A stretch of DNA of 64,000 nucleotides from Pseudoruegeria sp. HB172150 (GCF_013184805.1 NZ_JAATNG010000005.1:124001-188000); one strand, 5' to 3'; shown: positions 8,153 through 16,658, counted from the stretch's first letter. A program made the numbers and translations. The notes: generated by a model not told the origin, from the letters alone.

Positions 8153-9460
8153 ATGAGCATCGTGGTTTTCGATCCCGACAGAACCGAAGACGTGGACTGG
8201 CGCGACCGGATGCGCCACCCGGCCGCCGACGACCCTTCCGGCGGCATGTGGCTGTCCGATACAGAACCGTCCTTTATCGACACCAGGCGCCTGCGCGCCG
8301 AACGCCTTGGCCGCCTGCGCGACTGGATGGCGCGTGAAAACTACGGCGCCGTGGTCCTGTTCGACCCCTACAACCAGCGCTACGCCACCGGCAGCCGCAA
8401 CATGTTCGGCTACTTCCTCCGCAACTCGACGCGATACTTTTTCGTACCTGTCGAAGGGCCGATCGTGCTGTTCGAATACCCGCAAAGCTACCATGTCTCA
8501 ATGGTGCTCGAGACGGTGGATGAGGCCCGCCCTTCGAAACTGGTCTGGTCCTCGGTCTCCGGCCGCGACAGCGAAACGGTCGATCCCTTTGCCAAGGAGA
8601 TAGCAGACCTCCTGATAACCCATGGCCAGGACTCGATGAAGGTCGGGATGGACCGCTGCAGCCACATCCAGGCCATGGCGCTTGAACGGCAGGGCTGCGA
8701 GGTGATCGACTGCGCCGGTGCGATCCTGACCGAGGTGCGCGCGGTGAAGACATCTGAGGAAATCAAATGCCTGATGGCCTCGATGGCCGGCGCGGAATCC
8801 GCTGTCGCCGCGGTTCGTGAAGCAATCAAGCCGGGCGTCAGCGAACAGGAACTGTTTGCCGTGATGTATCACGAGGTGATCCGCCAGGGCGGTGAATTCA
8901 TCGAAACCCGGCTCTTGACCTCCGGCCAGCGGACCAATCCATGGTTCAACGAGGCGTCGGGCCGCAAGGTTCGCCCCGGCGAACTGGTGGCGCTCGATAC
9001 CGACACCATCGGCTGTTACGGGTATTTCTCCGACTTCTCCCGCACCTTCCGCTGCGGACCGGGCTCTCCGACGCGCGAACAGAAGGAACTCTACCGCTTC
9101 GCCTTCGAACAGGTGCAGTACAATATGGACATTCTGAAGCCCGGCATGGAATTCCGCGAAATCGCTGAAAAAGCGTGGAAGATCCCCGATCGCTTCGTGG
9201 AGCAGCGCTATACCTCGGTTATGCACGGTGTCGGCATGCATGGAGAAACGCCGTTTATTGCCCACTCCATGGATTACGAGACTTATGGGCGCGACGGTGT
9301 GCTGGAACCGGGCATGTGCCTGTCGGTCGAAAGCTATATCGGTGAGAAGGGCGGCAACGAGGGCGTCAAGCTCGAGGACCAGGTGCTCATCACCGACACC
9401 GGTATCGAGCTGATGTCGCGTTTTCCCTACGAGGAAGACTTCCTGTCGGGCGAGTTGTAA
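8153..9460 (+). CDS. M24 (creatinase/Xaa-Pro peptidase) family metalloenzyme, DddP-like
   Basis: This 435-residue protein has a creatinase-like N-terminal domain and a pita-bread M24 catalytic domain. Metal ligands are Asp282, Asp284, Asp294, His358, Glu393 and Glu408. Their spacing (2, 10, 64, 35, 15) equals that recalled for the DMSP lyase DddP (Asp295, Asp297, Asp307, His371, Glu406, Glu421), and the stretch around GGEFIETRLLTSG and RTNPWF is also DddP-like. However, the position matching the proposed DddP catalytic Asp377 is Gly364 here (HGVGMHGETP), so DMSP lyase activity is doubtful. A peptidase, amidohydrolase or creatinase-like reaction is equally possible. The ATG at 8153 has GAAGGA eight bases upstream. 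It overlaps the isochorismatase gene by one base. Confidence 0.82.
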   Translation: MSIVVFDPDRTEDVDWRDRMRHPAADDPSGGMWLSDTEPSFIDTRRLRAERLGRLRDWMARENYGAVVLFDPYNQRYATGSRNMFGYFLRNSTRYFFVPVEGPIVLFEYPQSYHVSMVLETVDEARPSKLVWSSVSGRDSETVDPFAKEIADLLITHGQDSMKVGMDRCSHIQAMALERQGCEVIDCAGAILTEVRAVKTSEEIKCLMASMAGAESAVAAVREAIKPGVSEQELFAVMYHEVIRQGGEFIETRLLTSGQRTNPWFNEASGRKVRPGELVALDTDTIGCYGYFSDFSRTFRCGPGSPTREQKELYRFAFEQVQYNMDILKPGMEFREIAEKAWKIPDRFVEQRYTSVMHGVGMHGETPFIAHSMDYETYGRDGVLEPGMCLSVESYIGEKGGNEGVKLEDQVLITDTGIELMSRFPYEEDFLSGEL

Positions 9461-10143
9461 TGCACTCCGAGTTCGCCCTTCCGCCAGACCGTTTCGCACT
9501 CTTGCTGATCGACCTTCAGGAAGAGCATCGGCGCGATATCCGCTATCTAGTTGAGGGCTATGACCGTGTGCTGGACAATTCCGCGCGGCTACTTGCCTCG
9601 GCGCGAGGGTCAGGCGTGCCAGTCTTGCACGCAGCCTACGAGCGGGATTTTGGCAGAGTTCCGTTGCGACTGCACGAACCGGTCGGTGACAGCGGTGTGC
9701 CTCTGTTTTCAGTCCCGGGTGATCCGATAACCGCGATCTGTCCCGAAGTGGCACCGGAAAAGGACGAATATGTGCTGCGTAAGAACGACATGAGCTGTTT
9801 TTGCGAACCTGAGTTCGAAGGGAAGCTGCGAGAGACCGGTGCGGATTGGCTGGTAGTTGCCGGCGTGTGGACCGAAGCCTGCGTTGCCGCCACCGTGCGC
9901 GACGCAATGGCTCATGGGTTCCGGGTTGTTTTGGTCAAAGACGCCTGCGGCAGCGGCACCATCGCAATGCATCAAACCGCAATGATGCACATGGCCAACC
10001 GACTCTACGGCGGCGCAGTTGCCGCAACCGAAGGCGCGCTTGCCTTACTTACCGGCGAGACCAGGCATGTTTGGCAACTCGTCGGTTCTACACCTTTGAG
10101 ATTTGAGGCGGAAACCATCGAGTCGGTTTACGACGCAATTTGA
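9460..10143 (+). CDS. Isochorismatase-family cysteine hydrolase
   Basis: This 227-residue protein has the cysteine hydrolase triad of the isochorismatase superfamily: Asp18 in LLLIDLQEE, Lys108 in LRKNDMSCF and Cys141 in VAGVWTEACVAAT. Family members include nicotinamidase, N-carbamoylsarcosine amidase and ureidoacrylate hydrolase, which cleave amide or carbamoyl groups; isochorismate cleavage is less likely in this setting. The ATG shares its A with the stop of the M24 gene (TAATG), so the two are coupled and probably act in one pathway. A DNA hairpin follows the stop codon. The exact substrate is not determinable from sequence. Confidence 0.88.
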   Translation: MHSEFALPPDRFALLLIDLQEEHRRDIRYLVEGYDRVLDNSARLLASARGSGVPVLHAAYERDFGRVPLRLHEPVGDSGVPLFSVPGDPITAICPEVAPEKDEYVLRKNDMSCFCEPEFEGKLRETGADWLVVAGVWTEACVAATVRDAMAHGFRVVLVKDACGSGTIAMHQTAMMHMANRLYGGAVAATEGALALLTGETRHVWQLVGSTPLRFEAETIESVYDAI

Positions 10144-10149
10144 ACTGGA

Positions 10150-10167
10150 ACCCCTAGGGATAGGGGT
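10150..10167 (+). terminator. Small hairpin between the isochorismatase and solute-binding-protein genes
   Basis: A perfect 7-bp inverted repeat ACCCCTA (10150-10156) and TAGGGGT (10161-10167) has a GGGA loop and lies 7 bp after the stop codon. There is no T-run, so it may be an mRNA-stability element rather than a full terminator. Confidence 0.5.
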
Positions 10168-10188
10168 CGAAGCGACAGGGAAATAACG

Positions 10189-11829
10189 ATGAAATATATG
10201 CTCACAAACCGCAGACTGCACCCGATGGCACAGCCGCTCGCACGGAGTATCAAGGCCGGAAAGCTGTCCCGACGGGAGTTCCTGGCACAGGCTGCAGGCA
10301 TTGGCCTGACTACAGCGGGTGCCTGTGCGATCGGCGGCCTTCCGCGGCCGGCTATGGCGCAGGGCACCCCTGTGCAAGGCGGCAGCCTGAAAATCGGACA
10401 AGTGGTAAAGCCGTTTCGCGACCCGCGCACCTTCGACGGCACCGAAATGGCCAACGTAGCACGACAATGCAACGAGTATCTGGTGCGCTGGACCAGTGAC
10501 TTCACCTTCGAGCCGCAGCTACTGGAAAGCTGGGAAGCCTCGGACGATGCGATGACGCTGACGCTTCATCTGCGGCGTGGTATCACATGGTCGAACGGCG
10601 ATGCATTTAACGCCGATGACGTGGTATTCAATTTGATACGATGGTGTGAAAGCGCCGCCGAAGGCAATTCAATGGCCGGCCGGATGGGAGCTCTCGTTGA
10701 TGCGGCCACCGAGAAGGCGGTGGAAGGTGGCATCGAGAAAGTCGATGACATGACCGTTCGGTTGAACCTGCCAAAGCCGGACGTATCGTTGATCGCCGGA
10801 ATGGCGGACTATCCGGGAATGATTATGCACCGCTCCTATGATGGATCCGCAGACCCGATGTCGGCTCTCTCGATTACCACCGGTCCTTGTGAATTGCTGG
10901 AATACTCTCCTGGCGTCGGCGCGAAAGTCCGGCGAAAAGATGGGGAATGGTGGGGTGGTACCTACTGGCTCGATGAAGTGGAGTGGGTCGATCTCGGCAC
11001 CGACCCCGCAACGATGATCGCTGCTTTCGAGTCGGAAGAAATCGATGCGAACTACGAAACTCCGACGGAGTTCGTCGAGATACTGACCGCGTCCGAAGCC
11101 GAAACCGCCGAGATCGCCACTGGTTCGACCATCGTTGCGCGGATGAATGTCAGCGGCGCGCCCTACAACAACAAGGACTTGCGCCGTGCGGTTCAACTCG
11201 CCGTCGACAACGCCTTTGTGCTTGAACTGGGCATGGACAATGCAGGCGAAGTGGCCGCAAACCACCACGTCGGACCAATGCATATCGACTATGCTGACAT
11301 TGGCCCGGCAAAACAGGATCTGGATGCATCCGCGGAACTGCTCGCGGCGTCCGGCCATGCTGATTCTGAATTGGAAATCATATCCATTGACACCGACTGG
11401 CAGGCAAACACCGCGGATGCCATTGCAGCGCAGTTGCGCGACGCTGGGTTCGCGGTGAAGCGGTCGATTCTGCCGGGCAGTACTTTCTGGAATAATTGGT
11501 CCGAGTATCCCTTCTCTTTAACCGAATGGAACGGTCGGCCGCTCGGAATCCAAGTGCTGTCGCTCGCCTATCGTTCGGGCGCTGCCTGGAACGAAAGCGC
11601 CTATGCCAACCCAGATTTCGATGCGGCATTGGACGAGGCGCTGGCGACGCCGGATCCAGAAGCGCGCAGCGAAGTTATGGCACGGCTGGAAACTATGCTG
11701 CGCGAGGATGGGATCCTGATACAGCCGTACTGGCGGTCGATCTATCGCTCGGCGCGCAGCAAGGTAAGGGGTTTCGGCGCTCACCAGGCATTCGAGCAGC
11801 ACCTCGATACGGTTTGGATCGAGGAATGA
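10189..11829 (+). CDS. ABC transporter solute-binding protein, family 5, Tat-exported, without adjacent permease
   Basis: This 546-residue protein is a DppA/OppA-type periplasmic binding protein. Its long N-terminus carries a twin-arginine signal [18 protein letters not shown] near residues 27-44 and an AMAQG cleavage region near residue 55. Typical family segments are [47 protein letters not shown] (split by residues near 105-125), and [12 protein letters not shown]. It differs clearly from the binding protein at the left edge. No ABC permease or ATPase of the peptide type is next to it in this window, so it may feed the permease encoded left of position 1 or one elsewhere. The esterase gene starts five bases after its stop. 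Confidence 0.9.
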   Translation: MKYMLTNRRLHPMAQPLARSIKAGKLSRREFLAQAAGIGLTTAGACAIGGLPRPAMAQGTPVQGGSLKIGQVVKPFRDPRTFDGTEMANVARQCNEYLVRWTSDFTFEPQLLESWEASDDAMTLTLHLRRGITWSNGDAFNADDVVFNLIRWCESAAEGNSMAGRMGALVDAATEKAVEGGIEKVDDMTVRLNLPKPDVSLIAGMADYPGMIMHRSYDGSADPMSALSITTGPCELLEYSPGVGAKVRRKDGEWWGGTYWLDEVEWVDLGTDPATMIAAFESEEIDANYETPTEFVEILTASEAETAEIATGSTIVARMNVSGAPYNNKDLRRAVQLAVDNAFVLELGMDNAGEVAANHHVGPMHIDYADIGPAKQDLDASAELLAASGHADSELEIISIDTDWQANTADAIAAQLRDAGFAVKRSILPGSTFWNNWSEYPFSLTEWNGRPLGIQVLSLAYRSGAAWNESAYANPDFDAALDEALATPDPEARSEVMARLETMLREDGILIQPYWRSIYRSARSKVRGFGAHQAFEQHLDTVWIEE

Positions 11830-11833
11830 ACCA

Positions 11834-12649
11834 ATGAGCGGGTCGCCGGACTGGATTTCCGGTGATCCGTCAGAATTGCGCACCTGGCGGAACGCTCAGC
11901 CAGATGTGGTTGCGCCTGTGCTGCCGGACGCGGTTCGGATCGAGCCACTCGCCGGCGGTCTCGTGTGTTATCCCGAAGATCCGGATACCGGAGCAGTGCT
12001 GCATTTTCACGGTGGCGGCTTCGTGGTCGGGTCTCCGTACACACATCGGTGTGTCGGCGCGTGTATTGCGCAAACGCTGCGTCGTCCGGTTTGGCTATGC
12101 CCCTGGCCTCTGGCGCCGGAGCATGTACTGCCCCAGCAGAGCGAAGCCGCGGCACAAAGCTTGCGCGACGCCGTAGATATCTTTGGGTCGGATATCATCC
12201 TGTCCGGCGACAGCGCAGGTGCGCTGATGGCGCTTTGGGCATACTCCGCGTCGAACACGGTTATGCGTCATTCGGTCTCTGGAGCACTGTTGCTATATGG
12301 CGCGTTTGGTCAAATTCCCGCCACTGGATGCGAAACTGACGGTCTAGGTCCCAATTCTGTTGCAGCCATGTATCAAAAACTCGATCCGAATGGTTTGATG
12401 GCAGGGTGTCTCGAGCTTGATCCATTTGCGGAAGGTTTCCCTGTTCCGTGCAATACGATTGTCATCGCTGCACAGGACGACCCGTTGGCCGAGAACTCAG
12501 AGAAGTTCTGCATGCGCCACGCCAACAGCAAGCTTCTGGTTGCAAAGGGTTGCGGGCATGGTTTCCTGTCCGCAATTCAACCGTCCCCTGATGCGTTGGA
12601 AGCAGTTGAAGGTGCCGCTAGGCTAATTCTCGAATGCGGAACCCAATAG
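11834..12649 (+). CDS. Alpha/beta hydrolase of the hormone-sensitive-lipase type
   Basis: This 271-residue protein has the HSL-family oxyanion motif HGGGF (residues 59-63), nucleophile Ser127 in GDSAGAL, a probable acid at Asp215 or Asp216 in AAQDDP, and His242 in CGHGF. Such enzymes hydrolyse small esters, amides or carbamates in the cytoplasm. The gene follows the solute-binding protein gene by four bases and is the last gene of the plus-strand catabolic operon, so it probably acts on the imported compound or an intermediate. It faces rfbA tail-to-tail with only 24 bp between, and no strong terminator is visible there. Confidence 0.87.
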   Translation: MSGSPDWISGDPSELRTWRNAQPDVVAPVLPDAVRIEPLAGGLVCYPEDPDTGAVLHFHGGGFVVGSPYTHRCVGACIAQTLRRPVWLCPWPLAPEHVLPQQSEAAAQSLRDAVDIFGSDIILSGDSAGALMALWAYSASNTVMRHSVSGALLLYGAFGQIPATGCETDGLGPNSVAAMYQKLDPNGLMAGCLELDPFAEGFPVPCNTIVIAAQDDPLAENSEKFCMRHANSKLLVAKGCGHGFLSAIQPSPDALEAVEGAARLILECGTQ

Positions 12650-12673
12650 TAATATGCTCAGCTTCGGTCGGCC

Positions 12674-13543
12674 CTAAAGCAGCCGCGCAAGGTATCGACC
12701 ATACTCTGTTTTGCCGTACGTTTCCGCGTGTTCGCGGAGTTTGCCGGCGTCAATGTAGCGCATGTAGTAGGCGATCTCTTCGGGGCAACCAGTTTGCATG
12801 CCTTGGCGAACCGCCATGGTGCGAACGAAATTGCCAGCGTCAAGCAGGCTGGCATGGGTTCCAGTGTCGAGCCAAGCATAACCACGGCCCATTTTTTGCA
12901 CTGTCAGAGCGCCTTCCCGCAGATAGGTGTCGAGTAGCGATACAATTTCAAGCTCGCCACGGGCAGACGGCGTGATCTCCTTGGCGCGGTGGGGGGCGTC
13001 ACCGTCGAGGAAGTAGAGGCCGGTCACGGCGTAGTTGGAGGGCGCAACCTCAGGTTTCTCGACGATTTTTCTGACGTTGCCTGCCGAGTCGAAATCCACC
13101 ACGCCGTAACGTTCCGGGTCGGAAACGTGGTAGCCGAACACGGTGCCGCCGGACAGTTGTTTATCGGCTGTTGTCAGGATCTCGGGCAAGCCGTGGCCAA
13201 AGAAAATGTTATCGCCCAGTACCATAGCAGACGGTGCACCGGCCAAGAAGTCCTCGGCGAGGAGGTATGCTTGCGCCAACCCGTCTGGTGACGGTTGCAC
13301 GATGTAAGTGAAGGACAGACCCCATTGGCTGCCATCCTTCAAAAGCCGACGAAATTGCTTCTGGTCCTGCACCGTTGTGATGATGGCGATGTCGGTGATG
13401 CCAGTCAGCATAAGAACTGAGAGTGGGTAATAGATCATTGGCTTGTCGTAGACCGGCATTAGCTGCTTTGACACACCCAAAGTGATTGGATACAGGCGCG
13501 TGCCTGAACCACCGGCGAGGATGATGCCCTTGCGCTTAGACAT
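12674..13543 (-). CDS. rfbA: Glucose-1-phosphate thymidylyltransferase
   Basis: This 289-residue protein has the full length of RfbA/RmlA. The nucleotidyltransferase signature GIILAGGSGTRLYPIT is at residues 6-21, followed by KQLMPVYDKPMIYYP; VLGDNIFFGH and the GYAWLDTGTH segment near the C-terminus are also conserved. It makes dTDP-glucose from glucose-1-phosphate and dTTP, the first step to dTDP-rhamnose. The ATG at 13543 has CGGAG eight bases upstream; an extension of nine residues upstream has no support. Unusually, rfbB, rfbC and rfbD are not intact beside it: only a short rfbC start and a possible rfbD tail remain upstream, so the local pathway is broken. Confidence 0.95.
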   Translation of the reverse strand: MSKRKGIILAGGSGTRLYPITLGVSKQLMPVYDKPMIYYPLSVLMLTGITDIAIITTVQDQKQFRRLLKDGSQWGLSFTYIVQPSPDGLAQAYLLAEDFLAGAPSAMVLGDNIFFGHGLPEILTTADKQLSGGTVFGYHVSDPERYGVVDFDSAGNVRKIVEKPEVAPSNYAVTGLYFLDGDAPHRAKEITPSARGELEIVSLLDTYLREGALTVQKMGRGYAWLDTGTHASLLDAGNFVRTMAVRQGMQTGCPEEIAYYMRYIDAGKLREHAETYGKTEYGRYLARLL

Positions 13544-13604
13544 GAAATGGCTCCGGGTTTGATAGTACAAAGTTGAGATCCGCCATCGGGTAGGGGCGGC
13601 GAGG

Positions 13605-13730
13605 GCCGAGAGGCAAGAAGGTATCCCTTTTCAGCCGGGACTTCGCGGAGGGTATTGCTTGGCTCGGATAGGTCCAGGTTGGAGTGTGCTCCGCCTCAGT
13701 GGTGCGGCAGGTTTGATCGGAGATTTCACA
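13605..13730 (-). pseudogene. Possible remnant of the 3' end of rfbD (dTDP-4-dehydrorhamnose reductase)
   Basis: In one minus-strand frame the residues reading TWTYPSQAIPSAKSRLKRDTF resemble the RfbD C-terminal region, which usually reads like YPTPAxRPxNSRLDxxxF. The resemblance is weak and short. Its position directly before rfbA fits the common order rfbC-rfbB-rfbD-rfbA. Together with the truncated rfbC just upstream it suggests that an internal deletion removed most of rfbC, all of rfbB and most of rfbD. Confidence 0.35.
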
Positions 13731-13833
13731 TGTCAAATCGGCCCAGTTGATATGCGGCGATTCAAGAAAAAGAAAATTGGCGGAAAGTGACGGTTCTGCC
13801 GTCGGGTACTTCAAACCTGATGGGTGCATATCG

Positions 13834-13974
13834 TCATCTGACTGAATACATGAGAATTTCCGGCCGCGTCCACAGCGAACCAAAGCTCTCGCCAAACAAT
13901 TCGCGATGGTCGCCGAAGCGTTTTGGCGTGACAATCAGGACGCCGTCGAGTGTCGTCTTAGTGAATTCTGTCAT
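13834..13974 (-). pseudogene. rfbC: Truncated 5' end of rfbC (dTDP-4-dehydrorhamnose 3,5-epimerase)
   Basis: An ATG at 13974, with GGGAG about six bases upstream, opens a 46-codon frame that ends at 13834. Its first 30 residues (TTLDGVLIVTPKRFGDHREL and on) match the strongly conserved RfbC N-terminus, normally about 180 residues long. After residue 35 the similarity stops and the frame ends with MYSVR. None of the epimerase active-site region remains, so it cannot be functional. It lies upstream of rfbA on the same strand. Confidence 0.72.
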
Positions 13975-14457
13975 TCAGGTCTCCCGTCACGACTGTGCAG
14001 CCTGCGCACTGAAATTCGTTGTTTGCCATAGGTACGTAATTTCAAATCCTCTGTCGGACCGGGCCGTGCGGCCTGAGCGGGTAAACACGCAGTGGCAGTT
14101 GCGCCGCTCTGGATACGTTCGTCAAGGTCCCGTATCGGATTTAGCCGACTGAACTTCGAGCACACGACAATGACGCTGAAGAGGCTGCTACTGTGCCACT
14201 GCAGCAACCGTATTGAAATCAATCGACAGACTGCGGAAATCGAAAAATGGTACGAGTTCGAGTCCGGAGACTGAAAAGACTGATCCTTTCCATATTCTGC
14301 ACCACAAGCATTTCATGTTGAATTTCGTCAGTGGTGCCTTGCCCATCGACCGTTGGTCCAGAGCCGATAGCATGTACTGCGACGCTCATGTTGGTCTGCT
14401 GGATGTAAGGTGACCAGAAGCAACGTGTTTAGAGGCGCACCTAGACTCCAATGCGGA
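13975..14457. other. Intergenic region without a recognisable gene
   Basis: This 483-bp stretch lies between the rfbC remnant and the formamidase-like gene. GC content is lower than in the flanks and only short, unconvincing open frames occur. No terminator, tRNA or transposase remnant could be identified. Its position beside the rfb deletion scar suggests it is decayed sequence. Confidence 0.5.
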
Positions 14458-15255
14458 TCAATCCAGCAAGCGGCAGCAAAGCGGACTATTCTTATCCCGA
14501 AGTCCTTCGATGATATCGAAATGGTGCCGGCCGTCGTCGATCTGAACGATGCAGTTTGGCCAGGCTCCCGCAAGCAAGCGCGACTGCCGCAAGAACTCAG
14601 GGCGTTCGGAACTACCAACCCACGCGGTGACCGGTAGGCCGGTAACAGGCTTGTTGCGGACCGCACTCTCGCTTACCGCCACGGTGTCGTCGATCCGCAG
14701 CGTCGCGTTCATCTTCGTGTTGCGCAACGGCTCGAGGTCGTGCAGCCCGCTGATCGAGACCACGCCGGTCATCCGCTTCCGGACTTGTCCGGCGAGCGGC
14801 GAGTTCTCGCAGGCCATGCGGCTGACGAGATGTCCACCAGCCGAATGGCCCGACAGGCGGATGGGACCAGCTACCCGCTCGGCAGCTGCGGTCACTGCAG
14901 CGGCGATCTCCCGAGTTATCTGCGAAATTGACGCGTCCGGTGCCAATGTGTAACTGGGCAACGCCATCGCCCAGCCTGCATCTACCGAGCCTTGCGCCAG
15001 TTGGGACCAGGTCGATTTGTCGAACTTCATCCAGTAGCCACCGTGGACAAATACGGCGAGCCCCTTCGGTTCTTCGCCGGGAAGGAAAATGTCGAGATTG
15101 TTGCGCGCACCGGGCCCATACCGAAGATCAAGAATTGCGGATGGATGCGATGACCGAAACGCGTCCGCCTCGGTCTGCCATTTCCGCGGGTAGCTGGCGG
15201 CATCCAGAATGTGGCCGGAATTGTCATAGGCGTCGTCCCAGTCGAATGTCTTCAT
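14458..15255 (-). CDS. Alpha/beta hydrolase, kynurenine-formamidase (arylformamidase)-like
   Basis: This 265-residue protein carries the HGGYW motif (residues 71-75) characteristic of the kynurenine formamidase/BNA7-like branch of alpha/beta hydrolases, and nucleophile Ser138 in LSGHSAGGHL. A His pair in DGRHHFDI near the C-terminus probably supplies the catalytic base. Relatives hydrolyse N-formylkynurenine or other small amides and carbamates. The ATG at 15255 has GGGAG about nine bases upstream. No other tryptophan-degradation gene (kynA, kynU) is nearby, so the substrate may be different. The gene is divergent from the branched-chain-type ABC transporter with 221 bp between, which suggests the transporter imports its substrate. 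Confidence 0.85.
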   Translation of the reverse strand: MKTFDWDDAYDNSGHILDAASYPRKWQTEADAFRSSHPSAILDLRYGPGARNNLDIFLPGEEPKGLAVFVHGGYWMKFDKSTWSQLAQGSVDAGWAMALPSYTLAPDASISQITREIAAAVTAAAERVAGPIRLSGHSAGGHLVSRMACENSPLAGQVRKRMTGVVSISGLHDLEPLRNTKMNATLRIDDTVAVSESAVRNKPVTGLPVTAWVGSSERPEFLRQSRLLAGAWPNCIVQIDDGRHHFDIIEGLRDKNSPLCCRLLD

Positions 15256-15373
15256 GGTCCGCGGCTCCCGTCCGTCCTTCCCTCGCGCCAAACATGCGCG
15301 AAACGGCTCGTAGATAACGCAAATGCATCCAGGGACGCAAAACCCTTGCGCGCTCGTGATGTACATCGTGGCA

Positions 15374-15410
15374 GATTTGGTTATCGATATGGGGATCGAT
15401 TTGGTTGTCG
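15374..15410. promoter_or_regulatory. Candidate operator: GATTTGGTTRTCG direct repeats with ATCGAT dyads
   Basis: GATTTGGTTATCG (15374-15386) and GATTTGGTTGTCG (15398-15410) differ at one base, with starts 24 bp apart. Two ATCGAT palindromes (15383-15388, 15395-15400) overlap the arrangement. The site lies in the 221-bp divergent promoter region between the formamidase-like gene and the ABC transporter operon. No regulator gene is adjacent. Confidence 0.4.
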
Positions 15411-15476
15411 CATCTCCGGGCGAGACACCCGGCCGGCGGTGAACGTACAAAACACCAACAGACAGGGAGTTATAGA

Positions 15477-16610
15477 ATGTCCGTGAAGACGCTACTTGCT
15501 GCCGCAGGGCTTGTTGCCCTTGCTGCCGGAGCCCAGGCCCAGGTGAAGGTGGGAATGATCACTACGCTGTCGGGCGGCGGCGCGAGCCTTGGTATCGACA
15601 CGCGCGATGGTTTCATGTTGGCGATCGGGATGGCGGGACGTGACGACATCGATGTCATTGTCGAGGACGATCAGCAAAAACCGGACATCGCTGTACAGAT
15701 CTCCGATAAAATGATCCAGTCCGACAAGGTAGACGTGTTGACCGGAATAGTGTGGTCCAATCTTGCCATGGCCGTGGTCCCATCAGCGACGGCGCAAGGG
15801 CTGTTCTACCTTTCAACCAATGCGGCGCCGGCGCAATTGGCGGGCGCCGGGTGCAACCCGAACCACTTCTCGGTGTCGTACCAGAACGACAACCTGCATG
15901 AGGCAGCCGGCGCATATACGAAAAGCGCGGGATATACAAAACCGTTCATCCTGGCGCCAAACTATCCAGCGGGACATGACTCGTTGACCGGGTTCAAGCG
16001 GTTCTACGACGGCGAATTGGCGGGCGAGATCTATACCGAACTCGGTCAGACCGACTATGCCGCCGAGATCGCGCAGATCCGTGCGTCGGGCGCGGATAGC
16101 GTGTTCTTTTTTCTCCCCGGCGGTATGGGGATTTCCTTCCTGAAGCAATACGCAGAATCAGGGGTAGAACTGCCCTTGGTCGGTCCGGCCTTTTCCTTCG
16201 ATCAGAACATTCTTCAGGCAGTGGGTGACGCCGCCGTGGGCGTGAAGAACACCTCCACCTGGTCCAAAGATCTCGACAACGACGCGAACGCTGCCTTTGT
16301 CTCTGCTTACGAAGAAAAATACGGCCGCTTGCCATCGATCTATGCCGCACAGGGGTACGACACAGCAAACCTGCTTCTGTCGGCGATGGACAAGGCTGAC
16401 ATCTCCGATCCCGACGCCTTCCGCACTGCGCTGGAAGACGCTGATTTCGACAGCGTGCGGGGCGATTTCACCTTCGCTTCAAACCACCACCCAATTCAGG
16501 ACATCTATGTTCGGGAGGTGATCAAGGAAGGCGATATCTACACCAACAAGATCACCGATACTGCGATGGAAGATCGCGACAACGCCTATGTCGGCGAATG
16601 CTCGATGTAG
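15477..16610 (+). CDS. Branched-chain-type ABC transporter substrate-binding protein (LivK-like)
   Basis: This 377-residue protein starts with a Sec signal peptide (MSVKTLLAAAGLVALAAG, cleavage after AQA) and continues with the type I periplasmic binding fold of the Leu/Ile/Val family: VKVGMITTLSGGGASLGIDTRDGF and later ANYPAGHDSLTGFKRFYDGE and YAAQGYDTANLLLSAMDKA. The ATG at 15477 has AGGGAG seven bases upstream. Members of this family bind amino acids, amides, urea or aromatic acids. It heads a complete operon with two permeases and two ATPases. A hydrolase of the formamidase type is divergent, so an amide or aromatic ligand is a reasonable guess, not a conclusion. Confidence 0.93.
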   Translation: MSVKTLLAAAGLVALAAGAQAQVKVGMITTLSGGGASLGIDTRDGFMLAIGMAGRDDIDVIVEDDQQKPDIAVQISDKMIQSDKVDVLTGIVWSNLAMAVVPSATAQGLFYLSTNAAPAQLAGAGCNPNHFSVSYQNDNLHEAAGAYTKSAGYTKPFILAPNYPAGHDSLTGFKRFYDGELAGEIYTELGQTDYAAEIAQIRASGADSVFFFLPGGMGISFLKQYAESGVELPLVGPAFSFDQNILQAVGDAAVGVKNTSTWSKDLDNDANAAFVSAYEEKYGRLPSIYAAQGYDTANLLLSAMDKADISDPDAFRTALEDADFDSVRGDFTFASNHHPIQDIYVREVIKEGDIYTNKITDTAMEDRDNAYVGECSM

Positions 16611-16618
16611 CCTGACCG

Positions 16619-16641
16619 GAGCCCGGCCAAACGCCGGGCTC
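16619..16641 (+). terminator. Intercistronic stem-loop after the LivK-like gene
   Basis: A perfect 9-bp inverted repeat GAGCCCGGC (16619-16627) and GCCGGGCTC (16633-16641) has a CAAAC loop. No T-run follows. It begins nine bases after the binding-protein stop and precedes the permease gene, so it probably stabilises or partly terminates the message, as in the TRAP operon. Confidence 0.7.
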
Positions 16642-16658
16642 GAGTCGAGGCAGTTCCC

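Noticed and set aside
14170-14274. Short frame MTLKRLLLCHCSNRIEIN, which recalls the start of some 4Fe-4S ferredoxin-type proteins
   Set aside because: It has only 34 codons, the similarity is limited to a few residues, and nothing continues it in other frames.
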